Origin: Pedobacter sp. D749
GTDB lineage: Bacteria; Bacteroidota; Bacteroidia; Sphingobacteriales; Sphingobacteriaceae
Assembly: GCF_019317285.1 (NCBI RefSeq)
Contig: NZ_CP079218.1
Span: forward strand, 2,976,001 to 3,040,000
DNA: 64,000 nt
Direction: 5' to 3'
The notes under the pieces were generated by a model, which was not told the DNA's origin, did no database searches, and saw only the letters and a list, made by a program, of their open reading frames with translations. Shown piece after piece: positions 55,758-64,000 of the stretch. Both the position numbers and the translations under genes were made by a program. Position 1 is the stretch's first letter; the number at the start of each line of letters is the position of its first letter.

Positions 55758-58583
55758 TTATTTCTTAATCAGCTTAAATTTCTTCAATTGCTGCCCATTT
55801 TTATTAATCACCCCTACATAAACCCCTGTTGACAAGGCATTAAGTGCAAATTTATTCGAACTCGTGGCTTTTTCTTCGAAAACTTTCTGCCCTAATATGT
55901 TAAAAATAGACAGACTATAATCTTCAAATGATCCGCTCAGAATGGTTAAATAATCAGCTACAGGATTAGGAAAAAAAGAAAATTCATCCTCCTTCAGAAT
56001 AACCACCGATACCAGATCGCTTTGTACCTGACCGTTGGCCGTTTCGAAAGTAACACGATAAAACTGGATTCCGGCTTTCGGTTTATCATCAAAAGTGGTA
56101 TAATTAAGCTGATTTGAAATGGGTTTCGTCTGCGCTAAAACACTAAAAGTATTCGGACCTGTCAGTTTTTCCCAGATGATGTTCTTTAAATCCAAAGTAG
56201 TGCCTATGCTCAGGTCAATTCTTATCCGCTGATCATCGGCCACTGATGCAAATAAATTTCTCACATAACAGGCGATCCCCTGCTGTGTATAATCGATCGT
56301 ATAACTTTTCAGCCCTGTAAAATCTGTACCGTTTGCCGCCACAGCAAAATATTTGCTAGTAATCTTGCTTGCATCAAGCTTAACTATCGTATCAGCAAGG
56401 GTTAACACCGGAGAAAGGATATTATCTACGATATTATACAAAGTGTAGTCTTTCGCACCTGGTTGTGGGTTCCAGTTAAGCACCAAACCATCTTTACAAA
56501 AATAGCCAACGCTTAATATCCTGGGACTGGAAATAACAAACGGTTGGCTCAATATTACATTTCCTTCCACTTCCATTTTTATCATTGCTTTAACAAACAG
56601 ATTTGGTGGATTCCAATGGTAAAAGCCTGTACTTAAATCGACGCCTGAAGCAATTGATTTCCATGCAATACCTCCATCATAACTCACCAACAAGTTCCCT
56701 GTTTTGCTTGTATAGGTATTCTCCCAACGGATGTAATTATCTTCATTGGCAAAAAAGTGTTCATTTTTTACAGGACTAATAAAGGAAAAAGTGTTTTTGA
56801 ATGTGTAACGATAAGCCATTGCGAAGGGCTGGTTATTACCTTGTTCGATCCTATTGCCTTTGACATGAATACTATAAGCACCGGTTGATGGATTATCAAG
56901 GGTAATTTGCTGAACATTATTGATTAGGTCTGCTTTACGCACTGCCGGTTTTGAGAGTGAATCTAAATGAGGAAAACTGCTTAATACCCAAGGCAGGATT
57001 TGGCTCCCTGTAGGAGTTTCGAGACTTAAATCTAATCCATTAACCAAACTTTGTGCTGCATTTACAACAGCAGGAGGATCGTTCCAGGCAATAGTCAATT
57101 TCACTTCGGCTACATTCGCCGGAATAGTTAAGGGAATAAGCAAATCCTGATTTTTGGCCACTTCATACAATGAGGCTCTGTTTTCATCTAAAGTTTTTAA
57201 CGATTGGGTTACATTGAGTTTTCCAAAACCATAGACGAAATCAACCTGCGGTGTGCCTAAATCATCAGCAGAATTAATCACTGTTGCCCTGATGAGAGAT
57301 GCAGAAGGTGCTTTTTTATATTTTTGCCGGTAAAATTGTTTGAGCAAAGCGATAGACCCGCTTGTAATTGCTGCAGCGCCTGATGTTCCATCTTCGCCTA
57401 AAGCAACAAGTTCTGGCTTTACACGTCCATCGTATGCAGGCCCCTTGCTGCTCAGATTTTCAGAAATATTTTCTCTGTTGATCCCTCCTATCACCAATAG
57501 ATTTTTCGCCTGCTTAAAATTACCCGTTAAATTGGAACGGGCAGTCATACCTTGATAAAACCCCACTGAAGGTGTGCTTGTTCCTTTATTTCCGGCAGAA
57601 AAAACATGGATCAAAGTATCCGTTTCGAAGATCTGTTTATCGTATGCTGCAGCCTCTATTCCGTAATCGTTATCAATATCGGTACCATAAGAATGATTTT
57701 GAACGCTAACCTGAAGTTTGTTTAAATCGGTAATCAGGTCAGGCATCAGATTAGTAAAATCAGAATAGGCAAGTTTGGCCTTTGGTGCTGCACCTAAACC
57801 CCGGATAAAGGAATTACCGTTTCCTAAAGCTAAAGTTGCCATAATGGTAGCATGAGTGGTAGGCGTTTTGCTAATAGTAGCTCCGGTTACCGTTTTACCC
57901 AATAAATCAAGATCGGTAGCATCGTACATCCCTTCTTTAAAAGAAACATTTATACCTGCACCATCAATGCCGGGAAAAAGATTTCTGGCGTTAGAAATTT
58001 GGTTTAAAGTCAGGTCGAGACCATTTATAACCTCCTCCTCTTTGGCAACAGGTAAAATATCGGCATATAAAATATCATTAAGCTCCAGCAACAACATTAA
58101 ATCGCCAGGTAATAGGTAAACAGTGCAGATGTGATTTACAGTATCGGTTGATTTTATCTTTAAACTCGCAATGACCTTTGGTAAAGCATTTATATTTTTT
58201 AAGGCTAGTCGGACCAGGATAGAATCGTTCCTTTTATTGCTTTTACTCAGCACTTTCATCAATCTATCACTCACCTTCCAAAGTCCGTTGGCTTGTTCCT
58301 GGTAAATTACATGGTTTGAAAAGTTAGAAATATTTGATTTTTGGACAATAAAATAGTCGCCTGAAAGACTTTTTTGGGGTTTCAATAATTGAATTTCGGC
58401 TGCTGTTAAGGTGCGGTTGAACCTGACCAGAACAGGCTGATCGGCACCCAATTTCACAGAATTCCCTGTTTTTGAAATATATTTTTCATTTTTTTTTTCT
58501 ATTCCACCAGGTTGTGCCTGTGCGTTTAAACAAAGAAAAGACAGACAAAAAACTAAAACTAAATATACAGTAATGACTTTCAA
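55758..58583 (-). CDS. Secreted S8 (subtilisin-like) protease with type IX secretion signal
   Basis: A 941-aa exported protease with signal peptide MKVITVYLVLVFCLSFLCLN, ending near AQAQ. An N-terminal prodomain (about 30-190) is followed by a subtilase domain with the catalytic histidine in THATIMATLALGNG, the oxyanion Asn in QNHSYGT and the nucleophile in GTSGAAAITSG. The position of the catalytic Asp reads VSFKEGMYD, so it appears to be Glu or shifted. Fibronectin-like modules follow. The last about 75 residues are a T9SS type A sorting domain (FFPNPVADYLTILSG, YSLSIFNILGQKVFEE, LSTGVYVGVINKNGQQLKKF). The organism should therefore have a type IX secretion system. Confidence 0.92.
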   Translation of the reverse strand: MKVITVYLVLVFCLSFLCLNAQAQPGGIEKKNEKYISKTGNSVKLGADQPVLVRFNRTLTAAEIQLLKPQKSLSGDYFIVQKSNISNFSNHVIYQEQANGLWKVSDRLMKVLSKSNKRNDSILVRLALKNINALPKVIASLKIKSTDTVNHICTVYLLPGDLMLLLELNDILYADILPVAKEEEVINGLDLTLNQISNARNLFPGIDGAGINVSFKEGMYDATDLDLLGKTVTGATISKTPTTHATIMATLALGNGNSFIRGLGAAPKAKLAYSDFTNLMPDLITDLNKLQVSVQNHSYGTDIDNDYGIEAAAYDKQIFETDTLIHVFSAGNKGTSTPSVGFYQGMTARSNLTGNFKQAKNLLVIGGINRENISENLSSKGPAYDGRVKPELVALGEDGTSGAAAITSGSIALLKQFYRQKYKKAPSASLIRATVINSADDLGTPQVDFVYGFGKLNVTQSLKTLDENRASLYEVAKNQDLLIPLTIPANVAEVKLTIAWNDPPAVVNAAQSLVNGLDLSLETPTGSQILPWVLSSFPHLDSLSKPAVRKADLINNVQQITLDNPSTGAYSIHVKGNRIEQGNNQPFAMAYRYTFKNTFSFISPVKNEHFFANEDNYIRWENTYTSKTGNLLVSYDGGIAWKSIASGVDLSTGFYHWNPPNLFVKAMIKMEVEGNVILSQPFVISSPRILSVGYFCKDGLVLNWNPQPGAKDYTLYNIVDNILSPVLTLADTIVKLDASKITSKYFAVAANGTDFTGLKSYTIDYTQQGIACYVRNLFASVADDQRIRIDLSIGTTLDLKNIIWEKLTGPNTFSVLAQTKPISNQLNYTTFDDKPKAGIQFYRVTFETANGQVQSDLVSVVILKEDEFSFFPNPVADYLTILSGSFEDYSLSIFNILGQKVFEEKATSSNKFALNALSTGVYVGVINKNGQQLKKFKLIKK

Positions 58584-58705
58584 ATATTATTTTATTATAA
58601 ATTTTTGTTTACATGGTTTATCTTCCCTAAATTAGGATTTATAAGGTAATCCACAAACATTATTAACTAACTAATTCAACCTAAACTAATTTAATTCTAA
58701 CTAAG

Positions 58706-59542
58706 ATGAAAACAACTAATTTTTTATCGATTGCAGCAGCATGCCTTCTTCTCACGAACCTATACTCTTGTAAGAGTAATAATACAGAAAATGCAGTAGA
58801 AAGCAAGACTGAAATTTCAGCAGACAAGTTATCACAGATCAAATCCTTAGGCTTCAGTACCGACAATATCCGTAAGATAGACGAAGGTTATTTGGTGGAA
58901 GGCGATATCCTTTTAACTGACGACAATTTAGCTGAACCTTCTACTGATGCAAATTTAAACATTGCCGAAACTGAACAGTACCGAACCACAAACCTGGTTA
59001 AATCGTTGCCACGTGTAATAACAGTATCGGTAACCAATTTGCCGCAGGTATATAGCGATGCTGTAAACACCATGATTTCGAGATACAACTCTTTGGGTTT
59101 ACGTATCACTTTCCGCAGGGCTAACGCCGGAACAACCGGAAACATTAATGTAGTAGGTTTTAACGAAGGTCCGAGTGGTGGTTTTATTACCTTAGGTTCT
59201 GCTGGTTTTCCTACTTCATCAGGTCAGCCTTTTAACCAGATCAGAATGAACACCAATTCAGCTGCATATGGTTCTAATCCTAATTTGCTGTACCTGGCTT
59301 CAGTAATCCAGCATGAAGTTGGCCATTGCATTGGTTTCCGTCATACAGATTATATGAACCGTGCTTTTAGCTGTGGTGCAAGTGGTGCAGGCAATGAAGG
59401 CGCATCGAATGTTGGCGCTGTAAGAATACCAGGAACACCTTCTAATCCTGATGCAGCTTCATTCATGTTAGCCTGTTCTAACGGCGGCAACCGCACTTTC
59501 AATGCAAATGATGTAATTGCTGTAAATTACCTTTACAAATAA
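58706..59542 (+). CDS. M57/M10-like zinc metallopeptidase lipoprotein
   Basis: A 278-aa lipoprotein (MKTTNFLSIAAACLLLTNLY, lipobox NLYSC). The zinc site is VIQHEVGHCIGFRHTDYMNR, an HExxHxxGxxH motif of metzincins, as in the M57 (dual-action HEIGH) group. A helical propeptide region (about 30-90) precedes the catalytic domain, which begins about residue 100 (RVITVSVTNLPQVYSDAVNT). It should be anchored to the outer surface or periplasmic face of a membrane and cut proteins there. It diverges from the S8 gene with 122 bases between starts. Confidence 0.9.
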   Translation: MKTTNFLSIAAACLLLTNLYSCKSNNTENAVESKTEISADKLSQIKSLGFSTDNIRKIDEGYLVEGDILLTDDNLAEPSTDANLNIAETEQYRTTNLVKSLPRVITVSVTNLPQVYSDAVNTMISRYNSLGLRITFRRANAGTTGNINVVGFNEGPSGGFITLGSAGFPTSSGQPFNQIRMNTNSAAYGSNPNLLYLASVIQHEVGHCIGFRHTDYMNRAFSCGASGAGNEGASNVGAVRIPGTPSNPDAASFMLACSNGGNRTFNANDVIAVNYLYK

Positions 59543-59573
59543 AAGCTATTAACGGATTACCTTAACAGATCAG

Positions 59574-59602
59574 AAGCCCCGAAAATTTCGGGGCTTTTTT
59601 GT
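59574..59602 (+). terminator. Intrinsic terminator of the M57-like gene
   Basis: AAGCCCCGAAA (59574-59584) pairs with TTTCGGGGCTT (59586-59596), followed by a T run, 32 bases after the stop codon. Confidence 0.9.
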
Positions 59603-59632
59603 TTGACTCTTATTAAACAAGCTACTATTAAT

Positions 59633-59684
59633 CACAGATGCACACGGATTGATCTGTGTGCATCCTTTTTATCTGTGGTTAAAT
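59633..59684. repeat. Dispersed ATCTGTGG repeat copy
   Basis: CACAGATGCACACGGATTGA followed by TCTGTGTGCATCCTTTTTAT and CTGTGGTTAAA: an imperfect palindrome of the same family as at 3501-3555, 28148-28183, 29571-29607 and 60607-60675. Confidence 0.65.
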
Positions 59685-59692
59685 ACAACAAA

Positions 59693-60558
59693 ATGGTTTG
59701 TGGGGAAACAAGCCATCACAATCATGTTTAAAATTTAATCGGCTACCTCTTTGATAAACTTTCCACTGGCATCATACCAAACATTTACATCGGGTGTACC
59801 CTCAATATCGATTTTGTAGGTTATTTTTCCGGCAGTATTAATCCAGTCAACATCATCAATCCTGCCTTTTGGATATTTTGCTTTAATATTTTTAGCAATT
59901 ACTGCTGGCAATTTGCCATTTGGGATATCCTTTTCAAAAGAAAGTGTTTTACCTGAAAAAGTGTAAGTAGCCTTATGATCAACGCTTCCTACATTAAAAT
60001 CGACTTCATAGTTTGCGCCTTTCTTTTCCCAGTCTACATCTGTTGCTTTCGGATAAGCTTTATTAAATGCCGCTTTAATAACAGATGGAACATCTTTTTG
60101 ATTTATATCTTGAGCGCTGCTACTGGCAATCCCTCCAACCAAGAGAAATGCTGCCAAAATTGTGCTTTTATAATTCATAATAAAACAACAGTCATGTCCC
60201 TTTAATTGTTTCGCTCTTAGATCGTCTCTAAAATGGTTTGTGGGGACACAAACCATGACGAAAAGAGAAAACTTTGCAATCGAAAGGTTTAGATTTGGAA
60301 CACAACCCTACAATAATTAAACCTGATAGCGCCAAATAGCTCCCGATTTAAGAAAATATTGTATTTAAGAAAATTCAAATCGGGACTATAGGCAATAGCA
60401 GGACTGAAATAACCGAAGAACTACCTGGTCCTGCTTTCCAAAAAACTATCTAACAGTAAAACAAACACTTACTATTTAGATTGCCACAGCTAATGAAAAA
60501 TTAGCTTCGCAATGACGACTTATCGTTATAAAAAATGGTTCGTAAGGACACAAACCAT
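59693..60558. repeat. Three ATGGTTTGTGGGG palindromes around the PepSY-like gene
   Basis: ATGGTTTGTG, loop GGGA, CACAAACCAT is a perfect 10-bp hairpin at 60233-60256. Diverged copies lie at 59693-59716 (ending AAGCCAT) and 60535-60558 (beginning ATGGTTCGTA). Three copies within 900 bases bracket the PepSY-like gene. Confidence 0.7.
59735..60178 (-). CDS. Exported PepSY-like (DUF2874) protein
   Basis: A 147-aa protein with signal peptide MNYKSTILAAFLLVGGIASS, ending SAQ. The mature part holds two PepSY-like repeats: VPSVIKAAFNKAYPKATDVD, WEKKGANYEVDFNVG and LPAVIAKNIKAKYPKGRIDD, VDWINTAGKITYKIDIEG. Each is a helix followed by strands, as in the BLIP/PepSY_like fold common in Bacteroidota. These are thought to bind or inhibit proteases, which fits the protease genes on both sides, but this is inference. 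The frame is open upstream to 60256, but 60178 gives the signal peptide. The region upstream contains the hairpin repeats. Confidence 0.85.
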   Translation of the reverse strand: MNYKSTILAAFLLVGGIASSSAQDINQKDVPSVIKAAFNKAYPKATDVDWEKKGANYEVDFNVGSVDHKATYTFSGKTLSFEKDIPNGKLPAVIAKNIKAKYPKGRIDDVDWINTAGKITYKIDIEGTPDVNVWYDASGKFIKEVAD

Positions 60559-60677
60559 GGTGGGAAAATTGTTTCCAAAAAACAGATGGCTTGCAGTAAA
60601 AATATTTAACCACGGATAGACTCTGATAAACACGGATTGAATTTGTGTGCATCCTTTTTATCTGTGGTTAAATGAAA
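60257..60677. other. Intergenic region of repeats
   Basis: These 421 bases hold a partial GTCATTGCGA...TTAGCTTCGCAATGACGA copy (about 60480-60520), one ATGGTTTGTGGGG-type palindrome (60535-60558) and a CACGGATTGAATTTGTGTGC, TATCTGTGGTTAAA repeat (60607-60675). No gene or promoter is seen. Confidence 0.6.
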
Positions 60678-63188
60678 TTATTTTCCGTTTTGCTCAATAT
60701 CTCTGTCCATTTCTACCAGATCAACATTACTTGGGTCAGAAAAATCGCCAATTAGATATTTGTTAAAATGATCGGCCAGTTTCCAGAAAGCATATTCTGT
60801 CATATCTCCAAAACCATGGCGCTGACCTGGAATAATCAGGAAATCGAAACGTTTACCTGCTTTCATTAGCGCATTGGCTACACGGATTGAGTTTGCCGGG
60901 TGCACATTGTTGTCTACATCGCCATGCATCAATAACAAATGTCCTTTTAAGTTTTTGGCCAGATCAGGATTTTTATCAATGCTATATTTAAATGAGGTAT
61001 CGCCCTTTAATGAAATGGTTTCTTTTACACCATGGTGTTTCTCGCTCCACCAACGGTTGTAAATACTATTATCATGGTTTCCTGCGTTCGAAACCGCAGC
61101 TTTAAAGAAATCCGGATAAACCAACATGGCGGCTGTAGACATAAAACCACCACCAGAGTGACCGGTAATACCCACCTTCGACTCGTCTATGTAAGAATAT
61201 TTTGCGGCCAATTGCTCAATAGCAGTTTTTTTGTCAGCTAAACCATAGTCGCGCAGATTGCCGTAACCATAAGTATGGTACCATTTAGAACGTGAAGGGT
61301 TTCCGCCGCGGTTGCCAACCGTAATTACGATATAACCAAATTGCGCTAAACGCTCGGTACGGTCCATACTTTTGCTGAAAGCTTTATTTACCGCCTCTGT
61401 TTGTGGCCCTGGGTAAACATATTCGATGATCGGATACTTTTTATTAGGGTCAAAATCGAAAGGTTTATACATTACGCCATACAGATCAGTTATGCCGTCA
61501 TCTGCTTTTACTTTAAAAGGCTCAGGAAATTTGTAACCTGCCGCCACCAGCAAGGAAAGATCTGTAGTTTCAAGATCCATCACTTTTTTTCCGCTTCCGT
61601 CGTAAAGTGTAGCTTTTGGTGCAGTATTTACTCTCGAATAATTATCAACAAAGAAAGTATTGTTATCATTCATATTTGCCAGATGATCAAAATCGCCTGC
61701 ATTTAACAGTTTCATGTTCGAACCATCGAAATTAATACTGTACAGATGCAGATAATAAGGATCTTCTTTGCCTTCCCTTCCATTAGCGGTAAAATAAAGA
61801 ATGCGTTTTTTCTCGTCGATATTTACAATACTCTCACAGTGGAAAGCACCTTTGGTAATTTGGTTTTTCAGCTTCCCATTTCCATCAAAAAGATAAAAAT
61901 GTGCCCAGCCATCGCGCTCACTCCAATGAATCAACTCTTTACCATCGTTAACCAAACCCGGGCGATTAACTTCAACATACGTATTAAAACGTTCGTCTAT
62001 TAATGGCGTAACCTTACCTGTAGCAATATCAACCGTACCAATGTCAATACGTTTTAAATCGCGGCTGGTACGCGAAAAATAGAACCTGCTATCGTTACCC
62101 AACCAAATAGATGGGCGGAATTCGTTATCACGGTCTTTATTTAATGATGGTTTGCCCCATACCGAAATACTTTGATCTTTAAATGCGGCAACATTCATTT
62201 TTTTATAAGACTTCGTAGCAAAATCGAACAGCAAGATTTCATCCTGAGGAGCTTCGGCCTCTCCGGGCATCTGGTATTTATAAGTTTCTAAAGTTGGCCG
62301 ACCAGGCGTAACACTATTAATTACCCAAAGATCTTTAACCTTGCGCGAATCGGTTCTATCCAAAACAAAATATTTTGAATTCGGCGACCAAAGCACATAA
62401 GCGCCGCGACGTTTTTTATTGTTTTTTTCGTTCTCCACATTGTTCTCACCATCGCCATCACTTCCGTACGAATAGAATTTAATGCCATCTTTAGTGAGCT
62501 GGTGCTCTACAATGGTGCTGTCATCTTCATTTTTAACCGCTTTTTTGTAGTTGTCTTTATCCATCCAAAACAGGTTGTAGTTACGGGAGAAGATGATGGC
62601 TGAAGAATCTGGTGCTACAGATCCCCATGATGGTTTAGGCTTTGGTTTACTGAAATTTGGTACCTCAGTTAATTTTGCACTGGCCAATTCGTATTTGAAA
62701 GAAAATATTTTTTTCTGCATAGAATCTGCGGCTTTTTTATCTTTTCTATCTTGTTTTAGCTCATCAACCGTGCTTTTGATTTCGAAAGAAATGCTTTTTT
62801 CGTCGGCTGCAAATTTTAAGTTTTCGAGCGGTAAATGTTCTGCATCAAATGGATCCCGAACAATCAGGGTAATATCTGCTGCCAGTTTAGCATTATCAAA
62901 CATCAGTTTTTTGTTTTTTGATGCAGGATCTACCAGGTACCAGAATTTCCCTTTTGGACTTTCGAAAGTGTACCAGAATCGGTTGCTCAATTTTAGCCAA
63001 TGTGGATCTACAGTGGTAGAATAAACCATTTTCTTCAACTTATTGGGCGAAAAACGCGATGCAAGCTGATAATTTGCTTTAGGCTGTGGCTGAATATTTT
63101 CGGTAATGGTAAAGGTTTTGTTTTGTGCAGCAACAGTTAAAGATAAAAACTGCGCACCGAGCAGGAGTTTGTAAAGTTTATTCATCAA
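60678..63188 (-). CDS. Secreted S9B dipeptidyl-peptidase IV-like serine peptidase
   Basis: An 836-aa exported enzyme (signal peptide MMNKLYKLLLGAQFLSLTVA; the second Met may be the true start). Residues about 60-560 form the DPP-IV N-terminal beta-propeller (PF00930-like) with WYLVDPAS, VLWSPNSKYFVLDRTDSRKV and IHWSERDGWAHFYLFDG. The alpha/beta-hydrolase domain (about 570-830) has the nucleophile in GITGHSGGGFMSTAA, aspartate in LLLMHGDVDNNVHP and histidine in IPGQRHGFGD. It releases dipeptides, usually X-Pro or X-Ala, from peptide ends outside the cytoplasm. Confidence 0.94.
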   Translation of the reverse strand: MMNKLYKLLLGAQFLSLTVAAQNKTFTITENIQPQPKANYQLASRFSPNKLKKMVYSTTVDPHWLKLSNRFWYTFESPKGKFWYLVDPASKNKKLMFDNAKLAADITLIVRDPFDAEHLPLENLKFAADEKSISFEIKSTVDELKQDRKDKKAADSMQKKIFSFKYELASAKLTEVPNFSKPKPKPSWGSVAPDSSAIIFSRNYNLFWMDKDNYKKAVKNEDDSTIVEHQLTKDGIKFYSYGSDGDGENNVENEKNNKKRRGAYVLWSPNSKYFVLDRTDSRKVKDLWVINSVTPGRPTLETYKYQMPGEAEAPQDEILLFDFATKSYKKMNVAAFKDQSISVWGKPSLNKDRDNEFRPSIWLGNDSRFYFSRTSRDLKRIDIGTVDIATGKVTPLIDERFNTYVEVNRPGLVNDGKELIHWSERDGWAHFYLFDGNGKLKNQITKGAFHCESIVNIDEKKRILYFTANGREGKEDPYYLHLYSINFDGSNMKLLNAGDFDHLANMNDNNTFFVDNYSRVNTAPKATLYDGSGKKVMDLETTDLSLLVAAGYKFPEPFKVKADDGITDLYGVMYKPFDFDPNKKYPIIEYVYPGPQTEAVNKAFSKSMDRTERLAQFGYIVITVGNRGGNPSRSKWYHTYGYGNLRDYGLADKKTAIEQLAAKYSYIDESKVGITGHSGGGFMSTAAMLVYPDFFKAAVSNAGNHDNSIYNRWWSEKHHGVKETISLKGDTSFKYSIDKNPDLAKNLKGHLLLMHGDVDNNVHPANSIRVANALMKAGKRFDFLIIPGQRHGFGDMTEYAFWKLADHFNKYLIGDFSDPSNVDLVEMDRDIEQNGK

Positions 63189-63335
63189 AATTTGTTTGAG
63201 CTGCTAAATTATTTAATTAAAGGATATTAAGCAGGCCCTGATGTGTAATAAATGCGATAGTTAGCATAATTTCCAACAACTGAAATTAATTATTAACACA
63301 ATTTATTTTGATAGATAAATAATTAATGGATTTCA

Positions 63336-63343
63336 TAGTTTTG
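63336..63343 (+). promoter_or_regulatory. Putative -7 box of the polysaccharide deacetylase gene
   Basis: TAGTTTTG matches TAnnTTTG and lies 18 bases before the ATG at 63362. TTTTG at 63306-63310 is a possible -33 element, but the 25-base spacer is longer than usual. Confidence 0.4.
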
Positions 63344-63361
63344 TAGTTATATATCCTAATA

Positions 63362-64000
63362 ATGAAATACAGCTTTTTAACCTTAATAACAGCCGGAGCA
63401 ATCTTATTTGCCAGCTGCCAATCTAAATCTCAAACAGAAAATTCTGCCAATAAAGATTCTGCCGAAAAAAATACCAAAACAGAAGCAAGTACCGGAACAC
63501 CAGTTGATGTTTCGAAAATTAAAGTTGCTGATGCTAAAACCATTTTAGCCAGAAAACAAGTGCCAATTTTATGTTACCACCAGGTAAGAAACTGGAAACC
63601 AACTGATGGTAAAGTAGGTAAAGACTATATTGTAGAAATCCAGAACTTTAAAGATCAGATGAAAATGCTGGCCGATAGCGGTTACCACACCATTTTACCA
63701 GATCAGCTTTATGCTTACCTGAACACTGGTGCTGCCCTACCGAGCAAACCGATTATGTTAACTTTTGATGATACCGATATGGACCAGTTTACCATTGTAC
63801 GCCCAACTTTAGAAAAACTGGGCTATAAAGCGGTTTATTTTATCATGACCGTTTCGATAGGTAGAAAAGGCAAATTTGTGGATTACATGACGAAAGAGCA
63901 GATTAAACAACTTTCAGATGAAGGAAATGTGATCGGCAGCCATACGTATGACCATAAAAACTTTAAAAAATATGCCGGTAAGGATTGGGAAGAGCAATTA
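63362..64000 (+). CDS. Polysaccharide deacetylase lipoprotein, C-terminus cut by window edge
   Basis: 213 codons are in the window. The protein has a lipoprotein signal (MKYSFLTLITAGAILFASCQ, lipobox FASC) and a polar linker rich in N, S, K and T. A NodB/polysaccharide-deacetylase domain starts near residue 66 (VPILCYHQVRNWKP). Motif 1 is MLTFDDTDMDQF, with the metal-binding Asp, and motif 2 is SHTYDHKNF, with two histidine ligands. It removes acetyl groups from an extracellular glycan such as poly-N-acetylglucosamine or peptidoglycan; the substrate is not decided. The end of the catalytic domain lies beyond the window. Confidence 0.9.
   Translation, partial: MKYSFLTLITAGAILFASCQSKSQTENSANKDSAEKNTKTEASTGTPVDVSKIKVADAKTILARKQVPILCYHQVRNWKPTDGKVGKDYIVEIQNFKDQMKMLADSGYHTILPDQLYAYLNTGAALPSKPIMLTFDDTDMDQFTIVRPTLEKLGYKAVYFIMTVSIGRKGKFVDYMTKEQIKQLSDEGNVIGSHTYDHKNFKKYAGKDWEEQL

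Overview
The window looks like chromosomal DNA of a Bacteroidota bacterium of the family Sphingobacteriaceae, most likely Pedobacter or a close relative. The evidence is AT-rich DNA with Bacteroidota -7 boxes (TAnnTTTG) before many genes, a subtilase with a type IX secretion C-terminal signal, a DUF3822-rsmD-coaD neighbourhood, many secreted lipoproteins and proteases, and intergenic repeat families of the GTCATTCTGAGC / ACCACAGAT type. No tRNA, rRNA, CRISPR array, transposase or phage gene was recognised. The genus is an inference from style and gene content.

Layout. 1-3.4 kb: a zinc-independent MDR oxidoreductase (cut by the window edge), a Crp/Fnr regulator and an MsbA-like ABC exporter. 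3.4-4.1 kb: a gene-free stretch of repeats. 4.1-5.6 kb: an ECF sigma factor, a soluble zinc-type anti-sigma factor and a peroxiredoxin-like protein on the minus strand. 5.8-12.5 kb: a compact molybdenum-cofactor operon (xdhC-like mini-ORF, moaA, moeA, TSUP exporter, cysteine-free Moco-fold protein, moaD, moeB-rhodanese, moaE, moaC-moaB fusion). 13-16.3 kb: small hypotheticals, a cold-shock protein and a secreted SMP-30-like protein. 16.4-19.8 kb: two half-transporters whose motifs fit a heterodimeric ABC exporter with one degenerate ATP site. 20-25.8 kb: scramblase-like protein, CvfB, a sensor-like four-helix-bundle protein without output domain, a RecD/Pif1-like helicase and a protein with a DisA/DAC-like C-terminal domain.

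26.2-35.8 kb: housekeeping genes (DUF3822, rsmD, coaD, NUDIX, pyrE, SRPBCC) interrupted by an ECF sigma/membrane protein pair and by a block with a candidate small RNA, a coiled-coil membrane protein, an alcohol dehydrogenase, nudK and a DeoR regulator. 36-47.6 kb: secreted GH78 rhamnosidase, rhomboid protease, ClpB, M60-like metallopeptidase and lipoproteins. 48.6-53.8 kb: three related small outer-membrane beta-barrels, two of which flank a secreted protein built from seven 22-residue repeats; an Fsr-type MFS exporter and an FMN reductase lie among them. 53.8-64 kb: an exported-protease region (M28, S8 with T9SS signal, M57, S9), a PepSY-like protein and the start of a polysaccharide deacetylase.

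No complete new defence or mobile system is visible. The observations most worth following are the 22-residue repeat protein between two beta-barrels, a three-hairpin candidate sRNA at 30.5 kb, the DAC-like protein with an altered RHR motif, the cysteine-free Moco-fold protein and translationally coupled mini-ORF in the Moco operon, and several -7 boxes so close to start codons that the mRNAs should be leaderless.
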